Shown: piece by piece, positions 1 to 7,180 of the stretch | How the letters are laid out: every line of letters begins with the position of its first letter | Position numbering within the stretch: position 1 is the stretch's first letter | Position numbers and translations under genes: made by a program | Notes under the pieces: generated by a model | The model's database searches: none | Seen by the model: the letters and a program-made list of their open reading frames with translations, nothing else | Told to the model about the DNA's origin: nothing | DNA from: Streptomyces bambusae | Lineage (GTDB): Bacteria > Actinomycetota > Actinomycetes > Streptomycetales > Streptomycetaceae | DNA: 41,542 nucleotides | Assembly: GCF_020532645.1 (NCBI RefSeq) | Contig: NZ_JAJAUZ010000061.1 | Location: forward strand, 1 to 41,542 | Reading direction: 5' to 3'

Positions 1-60
1 CCCCCCCCCCCCAACCCCCCCCCCCCCGGGGGCGGGCCGCGGGGGGGCCGGGGCGCCCCC
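1..60. other. C-rich low-complexity window edge
   Basis: The first 60 bases are almost entirely C and G: a run of 12 C, then AA, then about 15 C, then G-rich tracts. No reading frame is supported. The opposite strand has G runs that could form a quadruplex. It may be a real homopolymer tract or an assembly artefact. Between this tract and the stop of the first gene (212) only the repeat at 87-132 is recognisable. Confidence 0.6.
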
Positions 61-86
61 CCCGGGACGGCGCAGCCGGCCTGCCT

Positions 87-132
87 CGGGGCTCCGCCCC
101 AAACCCCGCTCCTCAAACGCCGGAGGGGCTGG
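87..132 (-). repeat. dispersed GC-rich intergenic repeat, copy 1
   Basis: Reverse-oriented copy of a repeat found at least a dozen times in the window. The core in forward orientation reads CAGCCCCGCCGGCGTTTGAG, followed by GCGCGGGGTCCGGGGCGGAG and CCCC. The GGGGCTCCGCCCC part is itself self-complementary. It lies downstream of the SDR gene, a position where such a repeat could serve as a terminator-like hairpin. Confidence 0.75.
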
Positions 133-211
133 AATTGCCCCCGCCCGGCAGCCAGCCGACGAAGGGCGTGGGAGGGCCCCGCCCGGTGGGCAGCCGGCGG
201 AGCACCCGGGG

Positions 212-970
212 TCAGCCGCGCCCGATGTACGGCATGGCGGTCGCCATGATCGTGGCGAACTGGACGTTCGCATCGAGCGGCAGCTCCGCCATGTGGCGGA
301 TCGTCCGGGCGACATCCGCCGCGGACATCACCGGCTCGGCCGCCATCGAGCCGTCCGCCTGCAGGATCCCGCTCTGCATGCGGGCCGTCATGTCCGTCGC
401 CGCGTTCCCGATGTCGACCTGCCCGCACGCGATCCCGTACCGGCGCCCGTCCAGCGAGAGGGACTTCGTCAGCCCGGTCACCGCGTGCTTGGTCGCCGTG
501 TACGCGATCGAGTGCGGCCGCGGCACGTGCGCGGAGATGGACCCGTTGTTGATGATCCGCCCACCCTGCGGGTCCTGCTCCTTCATCATCCGGAACGCCC
601 CCTGCGCACAAAGGAACGCCCCCGTCAGGTTGACGTCGACGACCCGCCGCCAGTCCTCGTACCCGAGCTCCTCCACCGGCACCCCGCCCGGCCCGAACGT
701 CCCCGCGTTGTTGAAGAGCAGGTCCAGCCGCCCGAACCGCTCCCGCACCGCCGCGTACAGCCCGTCCACGTCCCCCGGCACGCTCACGTCGGCCGGCACG
801 CACAGCACGTCCGCGCCGCCCGCCTCCTCCGCGGTCCGCTGCAACGGCTCCGCCCGCCGCCCGGCCAGCGCGAGGGACCAGCCGGCGGCGGCGAGCTCCA
901 GGGCGACGGACCGTCCGATGCCGGAGCCCGCGCCGGTGACCACCGCGATCTTCTTCCCGCTTGCGTTCAT
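212..970 (-). CDS. SDR family NAD(P)-dependent oxidoreductase
   Basis: A 252-residue classical short-chain dehydrogenase/reductase, probably acting on a carbonyl or hydroxyl substrate in the cytoplasm. The N-terminal cofactor motif VVTGAGSGIG (residues 10-19), NNAGTFG after the fourth beta strand, a catalytic serine in NNGSISA and the YTATK active-site pair are all present. The length is typical. The ATG at 970 is chosen because a TACGGT -10 box lies 7 bases upstream, which fits a leaderless mRNA; longer versions of this frame read through antisense of the next genes. It is divergent from the Rsm22-like gene. No neighbour indicates the substrate. Confidence 0.9.
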   Translation of the reverse strand: MNASGKKIAVVTGAGSGIGRSVALELAAAGWSLALAGRRAEPLQRTAEEAGGADVLCVPADVSVPGDVDGLYAAVRERFGRLDLLFNNAGTFGPGGVPVEELGYEDWRRVVDVNLTGAFLCAQGAFRMMKEQDPQGGRIINNGSISAHVPRPHSIAYTATKHAVTGLTKSLSLDGRRYGIACGQVDIGNAATDMTARMQSGILQADGSMAAEPVMSAADVARTIRHMAELPLDANVQFATIMATAMPYIGRG

Positions 971-977
971 GAGCCGC

Positions 978-983
978 ACCGTA
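978..983 (-). promoter_or_regulatory. predicted -10 box, leaderless SDR transcript
   Basis: TACGGT on the minus strand ends 7 bases before the ATG at 970, so transcription would begin at or next to the start codon. No convincing ribosome binding site is present. No clear -35 was found. Confidence 0.5.
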
Positions 984-1060
984 CGGCAGAAGCCGGGCCT
1001 GACCCGGGACGTTCCACCAGGTGAGAGCGGGCGCGGGGCGAGGGCCCGCCGGGCCGGACA

Positions 1061-1066
1061 TAAAAT
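1061..1066 (+). promoter_or_regulatory. predicted -10 box, leaderless rsm22-like transcript
   Basis: TAAAAT, strikingly AT-rich for this genome, ends 6 bases before the GTG at 1073. The geometry predicts a transcript starting at the GTG, and there is no Shine-Dalgarno sequence. Confidence 0.65.
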
Positions 1067-1072
1067 CCCGGG

Positions 1073-2074
1073 GTGAACCTCTCCGTCCCCACCGCCGACG
1101 CCCTGCGCGCCGCGCTCTCCGGCCTCCTCGACGGCCTGCCGCCGAAGCAGGCCGCGCAGGCCGTGGACCGGCTGATCGCCAACTACCGGGGCGACACCCC
1201 GACCGACGCGCCCGTGCTGCGCGACCGCTCCGACGTGGCCGCGTACGCCGCGTACCGGATGCCCGCCACCTTCGAGGCGGTCCGGTCGGCCCTCGCCGGG
1301 CTGGCGGACGCACTGCCGGACTGGGCGCCCGCCTCGCACGTGGACGTCGGCGGCGGCACCGGCGCGGCGACCTGGGCCGTGGACGCCACCTGGGAGGGGC
1401 CGCGCGAGACCACCGTCCTCGACTGGGCGGAGCCGGCCCTGGCCCTGGGCCGGGAGCTGGCCGGCGCGTCCGGCTCGGACGTGCTGCGCGGCGCGGTCTG
1501 GCGCAAGGCCGTCATCGGCAGCGGGTCGGCACTGCCCGAGGCGGACCTGGTGACCGTCTCGTACGTGCTGGGCGAGCTGACCGAGGAGGGCCGCGAGGCG
1601 GTCGTCGCGGAGGCGGCGGCCCGCGCGGGCACCGTCGTCGTCATCGAGCCCGGCACCCCCGACGGCTACCTGCGGATCCGGGCGGCCCGAGACCGGCTGA
1701 TCGCCGCCGGCCTGCGGATCGCGGCGCCGTGCCCGCACGACGGCACCTGCCCGATCGCGGTCGGCGAGGACTGGTGCCACTTCTCCGCCCGGGTCAGCCG
1801 CAGCTCCCTGCACCGCCGGATCAAGGGCGGGACGCTGGCGTACGAGGACGAGAAGTTCAGCTACGTGGCGGCGACCCGGCTGCCGGCCGCCCCGGCGGCG
1901 GCCCGGATCACCCGCAGGCCGCAGATCCGCAAGGGCCTGGTCCTGCTGGACCTGTGCGGGCCGGAGTCCGAGGGCCTGACCCGGGCCACCGTCACCAAGC
2001 GGCACGGCGCGCTGTACAAGGCGGCCCGGGACGCCGAGTGGGGCGACTCCTGGCCCCCGGAGGACGCGGACTGA
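1073..2074 (+). CDS. Rsm22-family small-subunit rRNA methyltransferase-like protein
   Basis: A 333-residue protein of the Rsm22 family, named after a mitochondrial ribosome-associated methyltransferase-like protein. A SAM-binding glycine loop is visible as HVDVGGGTGAATWAV (about residues 92-106). A later CPHDGTCPI segment and further cysteines match the putative metal-binding part of the family. Bacterial members are presumed to act on the ribosome, but their substrate is not known to me. The GTG start is supported by the TAAAAT box 6 bases upstream. It is divergent from the SDR gene and converges on the DDAH-type gene. Confidence 0.85.
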   Translation: MNLSVPTADALRAALSGLLDGLPPKQAAQAVDRLIANYRGDTPTDAPVLRDRSDVAAYAAYRMPATFEAVRSALAGLADALPDWAPASHVDVGGGTGAATWAVDATWEGPRETTVLDWAEPALALGRELAGASGSDVLRGAVWRKAVIGSGSALPEADLVTVSYVLGELTEEGREAVVAEAAARAGTVVVIEPGTPDGYLRIRAARDRLIAAGLRIAAPCPHDGTCPIAVGEDWCHFSARVSRSSLHRRIKGGTLAYEDEKFSYVAATRLPAAPAAARITRRPQIRKGLVLLDLCGPESEGLTRATVTKRHGALYKAARDAEWGDSWPPEDAD

Positions 2075-2093
2075 GGGGGGGGGGCTCCCCCGC

Positions 2094-2115
2094 GGCCGCG
2101 CCCTCCGGGGCGGCC
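2094..2115. terminator. GC-rich hairpin between convergent genes
   Basis: GGCCGcGCCC and GGGCGGCC can pair around a TCCG tetraloop, with one bulged base, between the converging Rsm22-like and DDAH-type genes. Further GGGCCC/GCCCGGGC palindromes follow. No U tract is present, as is usual in Streptomyces. Confidence 0.35.
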
Positions 2116-2151
2116 CGGCTGCCCGCCGGGCCCGCCGCCCGGGCGGCCGGT

Positions 2152-2967
2152 CTACACGGCCGGGCGCAGCTCCTGCGTGCAGCACTTGACGCTGCCGCCG
2201 CCCTTGAGGAGTTCGCCGAGGTCCATGCCGATCGGTTCGAACCCGCGGTCGCGCAGCGGCCCGAAGAGACCGGTGGCGGCCTGCGGCAGCAGTACGTGCC
2301 GGCCGTCGGACACGGCGTTGAGGCCGAGGGCCGCCGCGTCGGCCGACGAGGCGATCAGCGCGTCGGGGAACAGCCGGCGCAGCACCGCGCGGCTGCCGGG
2401 CGAGAAGGCGTCCGGGTAGTACATGATCTCGTCGCCGTCGAGCACGCACAGCGCGGTGTCGAGGTGGTAGTACCGCGGGTCGACGAGGTCGAGCCCGATC
2501 ACCGGGCGCCCGAAGAACTCCTGGGCCTCGTCGTGCGACAGCGGGCTGGAGCGGAAGCCGCGCCCGGCGAGCAGCCAGCCGGCGGTGACGGCGAAGTCGC
2601 CCTCGCCCTCGTTGATGTGCGAGGGCTCGTGGACCTCGGTGAAGCCGTGGCCGCGGAACCACTCCAGGTGGGCTTCGGCCTCGGCGGCCCGTTCCGCGTA
2701 GGCGAAGCGGGCGCCGAGCACCCGGCCGTCGACGACGGTCGCGCCGTTGGCGGCGAAGACCATGTCGGGCAGGCCGGGGCGGGCGTCGAGGAGCTCGACG
2801 GTGTGCCCGAGGGCGCGGTAGCGGTCCCTCAGGTCCTCCCACTGGGTCTGGGCGAGCTGAAGGTCCACCGGCTTGGCAGGATCCATCCACGGGTTGATGG
2901 AGTAGCTGACCCTGAAGTGCGCGGGTGGGCACATCAGGTAGCGGCGGGGTGTTGCGTCTCGGTGCAC
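2152..2967 (-). CDS. dimethylargininase / amidinotransferase-fold hydrolase (DDAH type)
   Basis: A 271-residue guanidino-modifying enzyme. DDAH hydrolyses dimethylarginine to citrulline and dimethylamine; other members act on arginine. Conserved parts are MVFAANGA near residue 70, NEGEGDF (catalytic acid region), YYHLDTALCVL with the active-site histidine, and the C-terminal GGGSVKCCTQEL with the nucleophilic cysteine. The GTG at 2967 is preferred to the internal ATG at 2934: GAGGAG lies about 8 bases upstream, and the extra residues RDATPRRYL belong to the conserved start of the family as I recall it. It is divergent from a TetR regulator that may control it. Exact substrate not determined. 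Confidence 0.85.
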   Translation of the reverse strand: MHRDATPRRYLMCPPAHFRVSYSINPWMDPAKPVDLQLAQTQWEDLRDRYRALGHTVELLDARPGLPDMVFAANGATVVDGRVLGARFAYAERAAEAEAHLEWFRGHGFTEVHEPSHINEGEGDFAVTAGWLLAGRGFRSSPLSHDEAQEFFGRPVIGLDLVDPRYYHLDTALCVLDGDEIMYYPDAFSPGSRAVLRRLFPDALIASSADAAALGLNAVSDGRHVLLPQAATGLFGPLRDRGFEPIGMDLGELLKGGGSVKCCTQELRPAV

Positions 2968-3024
2968 GTAAGGCTCCTCACGACACGGACCGGGAAGCAC
3001 CGGGAGGGACGGGTGGTGCTGGGA

Positions 3025-3038
3025 AGAGAATCGTCTCT
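3025..3038. promoter_or_regulatory. short inverted repeat between DDAH-type and TetR genes
   Basis: AGAGA-ATCG-TCTCT, arms of 5 bases, in the divergent intergenic region. It is a possible TetR operator, supported only by symmetry and position. Confidence 0.25.
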
Positions 3039-3107
3039 CCTCTGGGCTCCGCTGTACTGAACTGATCGGGTGGTTTGCCCGTCGAAGAGCTGTCCGAAGC
3101 GTTGCGC

Positions 3108-3113
3108 TAGGTT
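3108..3113 (+). promoter_or_regulatory. predicted -10 box, leaderless TetR transcript
   Basis: TAGGTT ends 7 bases before the ATG at 3121, and no ribosome binding site precedes that ATG. This supports 3121 as the start over upstream in-frame codons. Confidence 0.55.
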
Positions 3114-3120
3114 TTCCGCC

Positions 3121-3801
3121 ATGCCCGACCCGATGTCCGACCCGATCACCGCCCCGCCGACCGGACCGGCGGCCGGCCGCGGTTCCGCCCGTACCGGCGG
3201 GTCCGCGAAGGCTCCCGACGCCACCCGGCGCAGCGAGCGGTCCCGCCGTGCGATCCTCGACGCCGCCCTCGCCCTCGTCGGCGAGGTCGGCTACAACAAG
3301 CTGACCGTCGAGGCGATCGCCGCCCGCGCCGGGGTCGGCAAGCAGACGATCTACCGCTGGTGGCCGTCGAAGGCCGCCGTGCTGCTGGACGCCTCGCTGG
3401 CGCTGGCCGGGTCGGCCGCCGAGGAGGGCGGCTGGGCCGGCTTCCCCGACACCGGAGACCTGGCGGCCGACCTGAAGCTGGTGCTGCGGGCCACCGTTGA
3501 CGAGATGGCCGACGCGTCGTACGACGCGTCGGCGCGGGCGCTGACGGCGGCCGCGGCGACCGATCCGGAGCTGGGCGCGCGGTTCACGGAGCAGCTGCTG
3601 ATGCCGCAGCTGGGCATGTACGAGGAGCGGCTGCGGTCGGCGGCGGCCGCGGGGCAGATCGCAGCGGACGCGGACGTGCGGCTGGCCGTGGAGATGCTGC
3701 TGGGCCCGCTGACGCACCGCTGGCTGCTGCGGACCGCCCCGCTGAGCCATGCGTACGCCGATGCGCTCGTGGACCAGGTGCTCCGTGGCCTCAGGACATG
3801 A
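3121..3801 (+). CDS. TetR/AcrR family transcriptional regulator
   Basis: A 226-residue TetR-type repressor. After a Pro/Ala/Gly-rich leader of about 35 residues comes the DNA-binding domain: RRAILDAALALVGEVGYNKL followed by the helix-turn-helix segment VEAIAARAGVGKQTIYRWWP (about residues 60-81). The C-terminal ligand-binding domain has the usual length but no recognisable ligand signature. The start at 3121 rests on the TAGGTT box; an ATG at 3133 is also possible. It is divergent from the DDAH-type gene, the most likely target, and is followed by the PrimPol-like gene. Confidence 0.88.
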   Translation: MPDPMSDPITAPPTGPAAGRGSARTGGSAKAPDATRRSERSRRAILDAALALVGEVGYNKLTVEAIAARAGVGKQTIYRWWPSKAAVLLDASLALAGSAAEEGGWAGFPDTGDLAADLKLVLRATVDEMADASYDASARALTAAAATDPELGARFTEQLLMPQLGMYEERLRSAAAAGQIAADADVRLAVEMLLGPLTHRWLLRTAPLSHAYADALVDQVLRGLRT

Positions 3802-3917
3802 CTTTCGCCTCACATGCGGCTCTGCGGGCCCTCCGGTTGGGAAGTGCGGTCACCCGGGGCGCAGGATGGTGGGACCATGGTTTGGTCTGCCGGGGCAACG
3901 GTGAGGTGAGGGGATAC

Positions 3918-4661
3918 ATGGGGTCCGAATCCGGCCGCGCGAAACGCGGCGTGCAGGGCAGGTTCGCGCAGTGGCTGCGGGGGCTTCGGCAGCCGGCCGC
4001 GGACGATCCCGGCCGCGAGCGCGAGGCGCTGCTGCGGGCCGTCGCCGCCGCCGGGCTGCCGCTGGCGCCGGCCGCGCATCCGGTGGGCTACCGGTGTTCG
4101 TGCGAACGGATCGGCTGTCCGACCCCGGCCCGGCACCCCCTGTCCTTCGCCTGGCAGACGCAGTCCACGACGGACCGGGCGCAGGTCGAGCGGTGGGCGC
4201 GCAACCAGCCGCAGGCGAACTTCATCACCGCCACGGGCATGGTCCACGACGTGCTGGACGTGCCGCTGGAGGCGGGACGCAGTGCGCTGGAGCGGCTGCT
4301 GGACGCGGGCGTCGAGGTCGGGCCGGTCGCGGAGTCCGGCGGGGTGGCCGGGGACGCGCGGATGCTGTTCTTCACGGCGACCCGGGGGACGCCGGAGGAC
4401 GAGGACGAGTGGTGGCCGTGCGAGCTGGACTGCCATCCCGAGACGATGGACGAGCATCCGGGGCTGCGGTGGCACTGCCGGGGCAGCTACGTGCTGGTGC
4501 CGCCGGCGCGGCTGCCCGGTGATCTGGCCGTGGACTGGGTCCGCGGTCCGGAACATGCGCTTCCGGACCCGCTGACGCTGCTGGAAACCCTGACCGACGC
4601 CTGTGCGCGTCACGCCGACCGGTCCGACCACGACCCCGCCCCCTGGCCCGTCACCCGCTGA
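3918..4661 (+). CDS. PrimPol-like protein (bifunctional DNA primase/polymerase N-terminal family)
   Basis: A 247-residue protein resembling the primase/polymerase domain found at the N terminus of plasmid and phage replicases, here standing alone without helicase. The Cys/His cluster YRCSCERIGCPTPARHP (residues 58-74) matches the family. The region that usually carries the metal-binding DxD reads MVHDVLDVPLEAG (108-120), so the second aspartate appears to be valine or proline. A WWPCELDCHPETMDEHPG segment follows. ATG at 3918 is preceded by GGTGAGGGG. The frame runs upstream to 3798 but that extension lacks a ribosome binding site. Whether it keeps enzymatic activity is doubtful. Confidence 0.75.
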   Translation: MGSESGRAKRGVQGRFAQWLRGLRQPAADDPGREREALLRAVAAAGLPLAPAAHPVGYRCSCERIGCPTPARHPLSFAWQTQSTTDRAQVERWARNQPQANFITATGMVHDVLDVPLEAGRSALERLLDAGVEVGPVAESGGVAGDARMLFFTATRGTPEDEDEWWPCELDCHPETMDEHPGLRWHCRGSYVLVPPARLPGDLAVDWVRGPEHALPDPLTLLETLTDACARHADRSDHDPAPWPVTR

Positions 4662-4685
4662 CCGCCGGGTCTCCGCCCCGGCCTT

Positions 4686-4735
4686 CAGCCCCGCCGGCGT
4701 TCGAGGCGCGGGGTCGGGGGCGGAGCCCCGGGGCT
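4686..4735 (+). repeat. dispersed GC-rich intergenic repeat, copy 2
   Basis: Forward copy CAGCCCCGCCGGCGTTCGAG, then GCGCGGGGTC and GGGGGCGGAGCCCCGGGGC, filling most of the 81-base gap between the convergent PrimPol-like and yaaA genes. The position suits a bidirectional terminator. Confidence 0.8.
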
Positions 4736-4742
4736 TTGGGCG

Positions 4743-5543
4743 TCAGTGGATCTCGGTGACGACCACGTCGAGGGCCCAGGGGCGGCCCGCCTTCGCCGGG
4801 GCTTCGCCCTCGACCGTGTAGCCGAGATCCAGCAGCGCCGTGCGCAGCTCGGCAGGGCCGGCGGGGTCCGCGCCCGCCGTCAGGAGGTCGCGGACGAGGC
4901 GCCCCTTGGTCGCCTTGTTGAAGTGGCTGACCACGGACCGCTTCTCGACCCCGTCGACGACCTGGGAGTGCAGCACGCGCACGGTGGCGGTGCGGCCCGC
5001 CACCTCCCCCTTCGGCCGCCAGGCGGCCGCATACGCCGAGGACCGCAGGTCGAGCACCAGCCCGTCGCCCGCCGCCTCCGGCATGACCGCGGCCATCGGG
5101 CCCCGCCAGTACGCCCCCAGCGCCCCCAGCCCCGGCAGCTTCACGCCCATCGAGCAGCGGTACGAGGGGATCGCGTCACCGATCCGCACCGCCCCCCACA
5201 GCCCCGAGAACACCAGCAGCGAGTCCTCCGCCCGGGCCCGGGCCGCCGCGTCCAGACCGGCCAGCCCCAGCGCGTCGTACAGCACCCCGGTGTAGATCTC
5301 GCCGGCCGGCCGCGCGCCCGCGGTCCGCAGCTCGGCGTTCTTGGCGACCTCGCCGCGCAGGCCCTCGCTGAGGCCGAGCACCTCGCGGGCCCGCTCCTCG
5401 TCGGTCAGGCACAGCTCGACCAGCTCGTCGAGGACGGCGGCACGCGCGGCGGCCAGCCCCGGCAGCGACAGCCCCTCCGGCTTGAGGGGCGCGCCGGGGC
5501 CGCCGGCGGCCTTTCCTTCGGACGGCGGCAGCAGCACGAGCAC
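4743..5543 (-). CDS. yaaA: YaaA family peroxide stress protein
   Basis: A 266-residue member of the YaaA/DUF328 family. In E. coli YaaA limits free iron during hydrogen peroxide stress and binds DNA. The conserved N terminus MLVLLPPSEGK, the central GLWGAVRIGDAIPSYR and the C-terminal SHFNKATKGRLVR are present, and the length is normal. GTG at 5543 is preceded by AAGGAG 8 bases upstream. It is divergent from the RNB ribonuclease gene. Role in this organism is inferred from the family only. Confidence 0.92.
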   Translation of the reverse strand: MLVLLPPSEGKAAGGPGAPLKPEGLSLPGLAAARAAVLDELVELCLTDEERAREVLGLSEGLRGEVAKNAELRTAGARPAGEIYTGVLYDALGLAGLDAAARARAEDSLLVFSGLWGAVRIGDAIPSYRCSMGVKLPGLGALGAYWRGPMAAVMPEAAGDGLVLDLRSSAYAAAWRPKGEVAGRTATVRVLHSQVVDGVEKRSVVSHFNKATKGRLVRDLLTAGADPAGPAELRTALLDLGYTVEGEAPAKAGRPWALDVVVTEIH

Positions 5544-5646
5544 GGGGGTTCTCCTTCGGTACGTTCGGGCGAGGGGTGCGGCCCCCGTAAAGAGCGTATC
5601 CGCGGTCCGGACCGGCTCTCGCCGTGCCGGTCGGGGCGCCCGCCCC

Positions 5647-5652
5647 TACGCT
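5647..5652 (+). promoter_or_regulatory. predicted -10 box, leaderless RNB ribonuclease transcript
   Basis: TACGCT ends 7 bases before the ATG at 5660, with no Shine-Dalgarno sequence between. Confidence 0.5.
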
Positions 5653-5659
5653 CGGGTAC

Positions 5660-7102
5660 ATGCCACGCCGTCAGATGCACATGACCGGCGCAGCGGCGGC
5701 CCCGCTGCGGGAGGCGCTGCGCTCGCTGCGGGCGGAGCTGGACGTGCCGGGCGAGTTCCCGGCGGCGGTCCTGGAGGAGGCGCAGTGGGCCGCCCAGGAC
5801 CCGCGGCTGCCCGCGGAGGACGCCACGCACATCCCGTTCTTCACGATCGACCCGCCCTCCTCGGTCGACCTGGACCAGGCCCTGCACCTGGAGCGGCGGC
5901 CGGGCGGCGGCTACCGGGTGCACTACGCGATCGCGGACGTGGCCGCGTTCGTCGCCCCCGGCGGGGCGCTCGACGGCGAGGCGCACCGCCGGGTGATGAC
6001 GCTGTACTTCCCGGACGGCAAGGTCCCGCTCCACCCGGCGGTGCTGTCGGAGGGCGCGGCGAGCCTGCTGCCGGACCATGCCGCCCCGGCCCTGGTGTGG
6101 CGGCACGACCTGGACGCGGACGGCCGGGTGGAGGCCGCGGAGGTGCGCCGGGCGGTGGTGCGCAGCCGGGCGAAGCTGGACTACACCGGGGTGCAGCACG
6201 CCCTGGACGGCGGGAACGCCTCGGAGCCGCTGGCGCTGCTGCGGGAGGTCGGGCAGCTGCGGGAGGCGCTGGAGGCGGAGCGCGGCGGGGTGTCCCTGAA
6301 CGTGCCGGAGCAGGAGGTCACGGCCGTGGACGGCGGTTTCGTGCTCGCCTACCGGGCGCCGCTGGCCGCGGACGGCTGGAACGCGCAGATGTCCCTGATG
6401 ACGGGCATGGCGGCGGCCGAGATGATGCTGGCGTCCGGTACGGGCGTCCTGCGCACCCTGCCGACGGCCCCGGACGGTGCGGTGGGCCGGCTGCGCCGGG
6501 CGGCGCAGGCGCTGGGCATCGCCTGGCCGCACCACGTGCCGTACGCGGAACTGGTGCGCGGGCTCGATCCGCGGCTGCCGAAGCACGCGGCGTTCCTCCA
6601 GGAGTGCACGGCCCTGCTGCGCGGCGCGGGCTACACGGTGTTCCGGGACGGCGCGGTGCCGGAGCCGTCGGTGCACGCTGCGGTGGCGGCCCCGTACACG
6701 CACTGCACGGCGCCGCTGCGGCGGCTGGCCGACCGGTACGCGGGCGAGCTGTGCGTGGCGGTGTGCGCGGGGCAGGAGCCGCCGGAGTGGGTACTGGCGG
6801 CACTGGACGGGCTGCCGCAGGAGATGGCGGAGGGGGCCCGGCTGTCGAACACGGTGGAGCGGGAGTGCGTGGACCTGGTCGAGGCGGCGGTGCTGAAGGA
6901 CCGGGTGGGCGAGGTGTTCGACGCGACGGTGATCGACGTGAAGGAGCGGGAGCCGCGGATCGGCACGGTCCACCTGGAGGAGCCGGCGGTGGTGGGCCGG
7001 ATCGAGGCCGCCGACGGGCTGCTGCCGCTGGGCGAGCGGATCCGGGTCCGCCTCACCCGTGCCGACCCGGGCACCGCCAAGATCCTCTTCGCCCCGGTCT
7101 GA
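5660..7102 (+). CDS. RNB-domain 3'-5' exoribonuclease
   Basis: A 480-residue exoribonuclease of the RNase II/R superfamily, expected to degrade RNA processively from the 3' end. The catalytic site reads FFTIDPPSSVDLDQAL: D64, D70 and D72 match three of the four metal-binding aspartates of E. coli RNase II, while the fourth is Gln73. HYAIADVAAFV and the RRLADRYAGELC region are typical of RNB. No cold-shock or S1 RNA-binding domain is evident, so it is shorter than RNase R (over 750 residues). ATG 5660 is chosen by the TACGCT box; the upstream in-frame GTG at 5624 lacks support. Confidence 0.88.
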   Translation: MPRRQMHMTGAAAAPLREALRSLRAELDVPGEFPAAVLEEAQWAAQDPRLPAEDATHIPFFTIDPPSSVDLDQALHLERRPGGGYRVHYAIADVAAFVAPGGALDGEAHRRVMTLYFPDGKVPLHPAVLSEGAASLLPDHAAPALVWRHDLDADGRVEAAEVRRAVVRSRAKLDYTGVQHALDGGNASEPLALLREVGQLREALEAERGGVSLNVPEQEVTAVDGGFVLAYRAPLAADGWNAQMSLMTGMAAAEMMLASGTGVLRTLPTAPDGAVGRLRRAAQALGIAWPHHVPYAELVRGLDPRLPKHAAFLQECTALLRGAGYTVFRDGAVPEPSVHAAVAAPYTHCTAPLRRLADRYAGELCVAVCAGQEPPEWVLAALDGLPQEMAEGARLSNTVERECVDLVEAAVLKDRVGEVFDATVIDVKEREPRIGTVHLEEPAVVGRIEAADGLLPLGERIRVRLTRADPGTAKILFAPV

Positions 7103-7180
7103 GGGGCGTACGGGGGGCTCCTGACCGGTTTGCGGTGTGTTCGGGCGGATCAGGCGGATCATCCCGACATAGTGCAGGGC

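Noticed and set aside
1..60. C-rich tract as a Streptomyces telomere
   Set aside because: Streptomyces chromosome ends are formed of characteristic palindromes; none is seen, and core genes follow directly.
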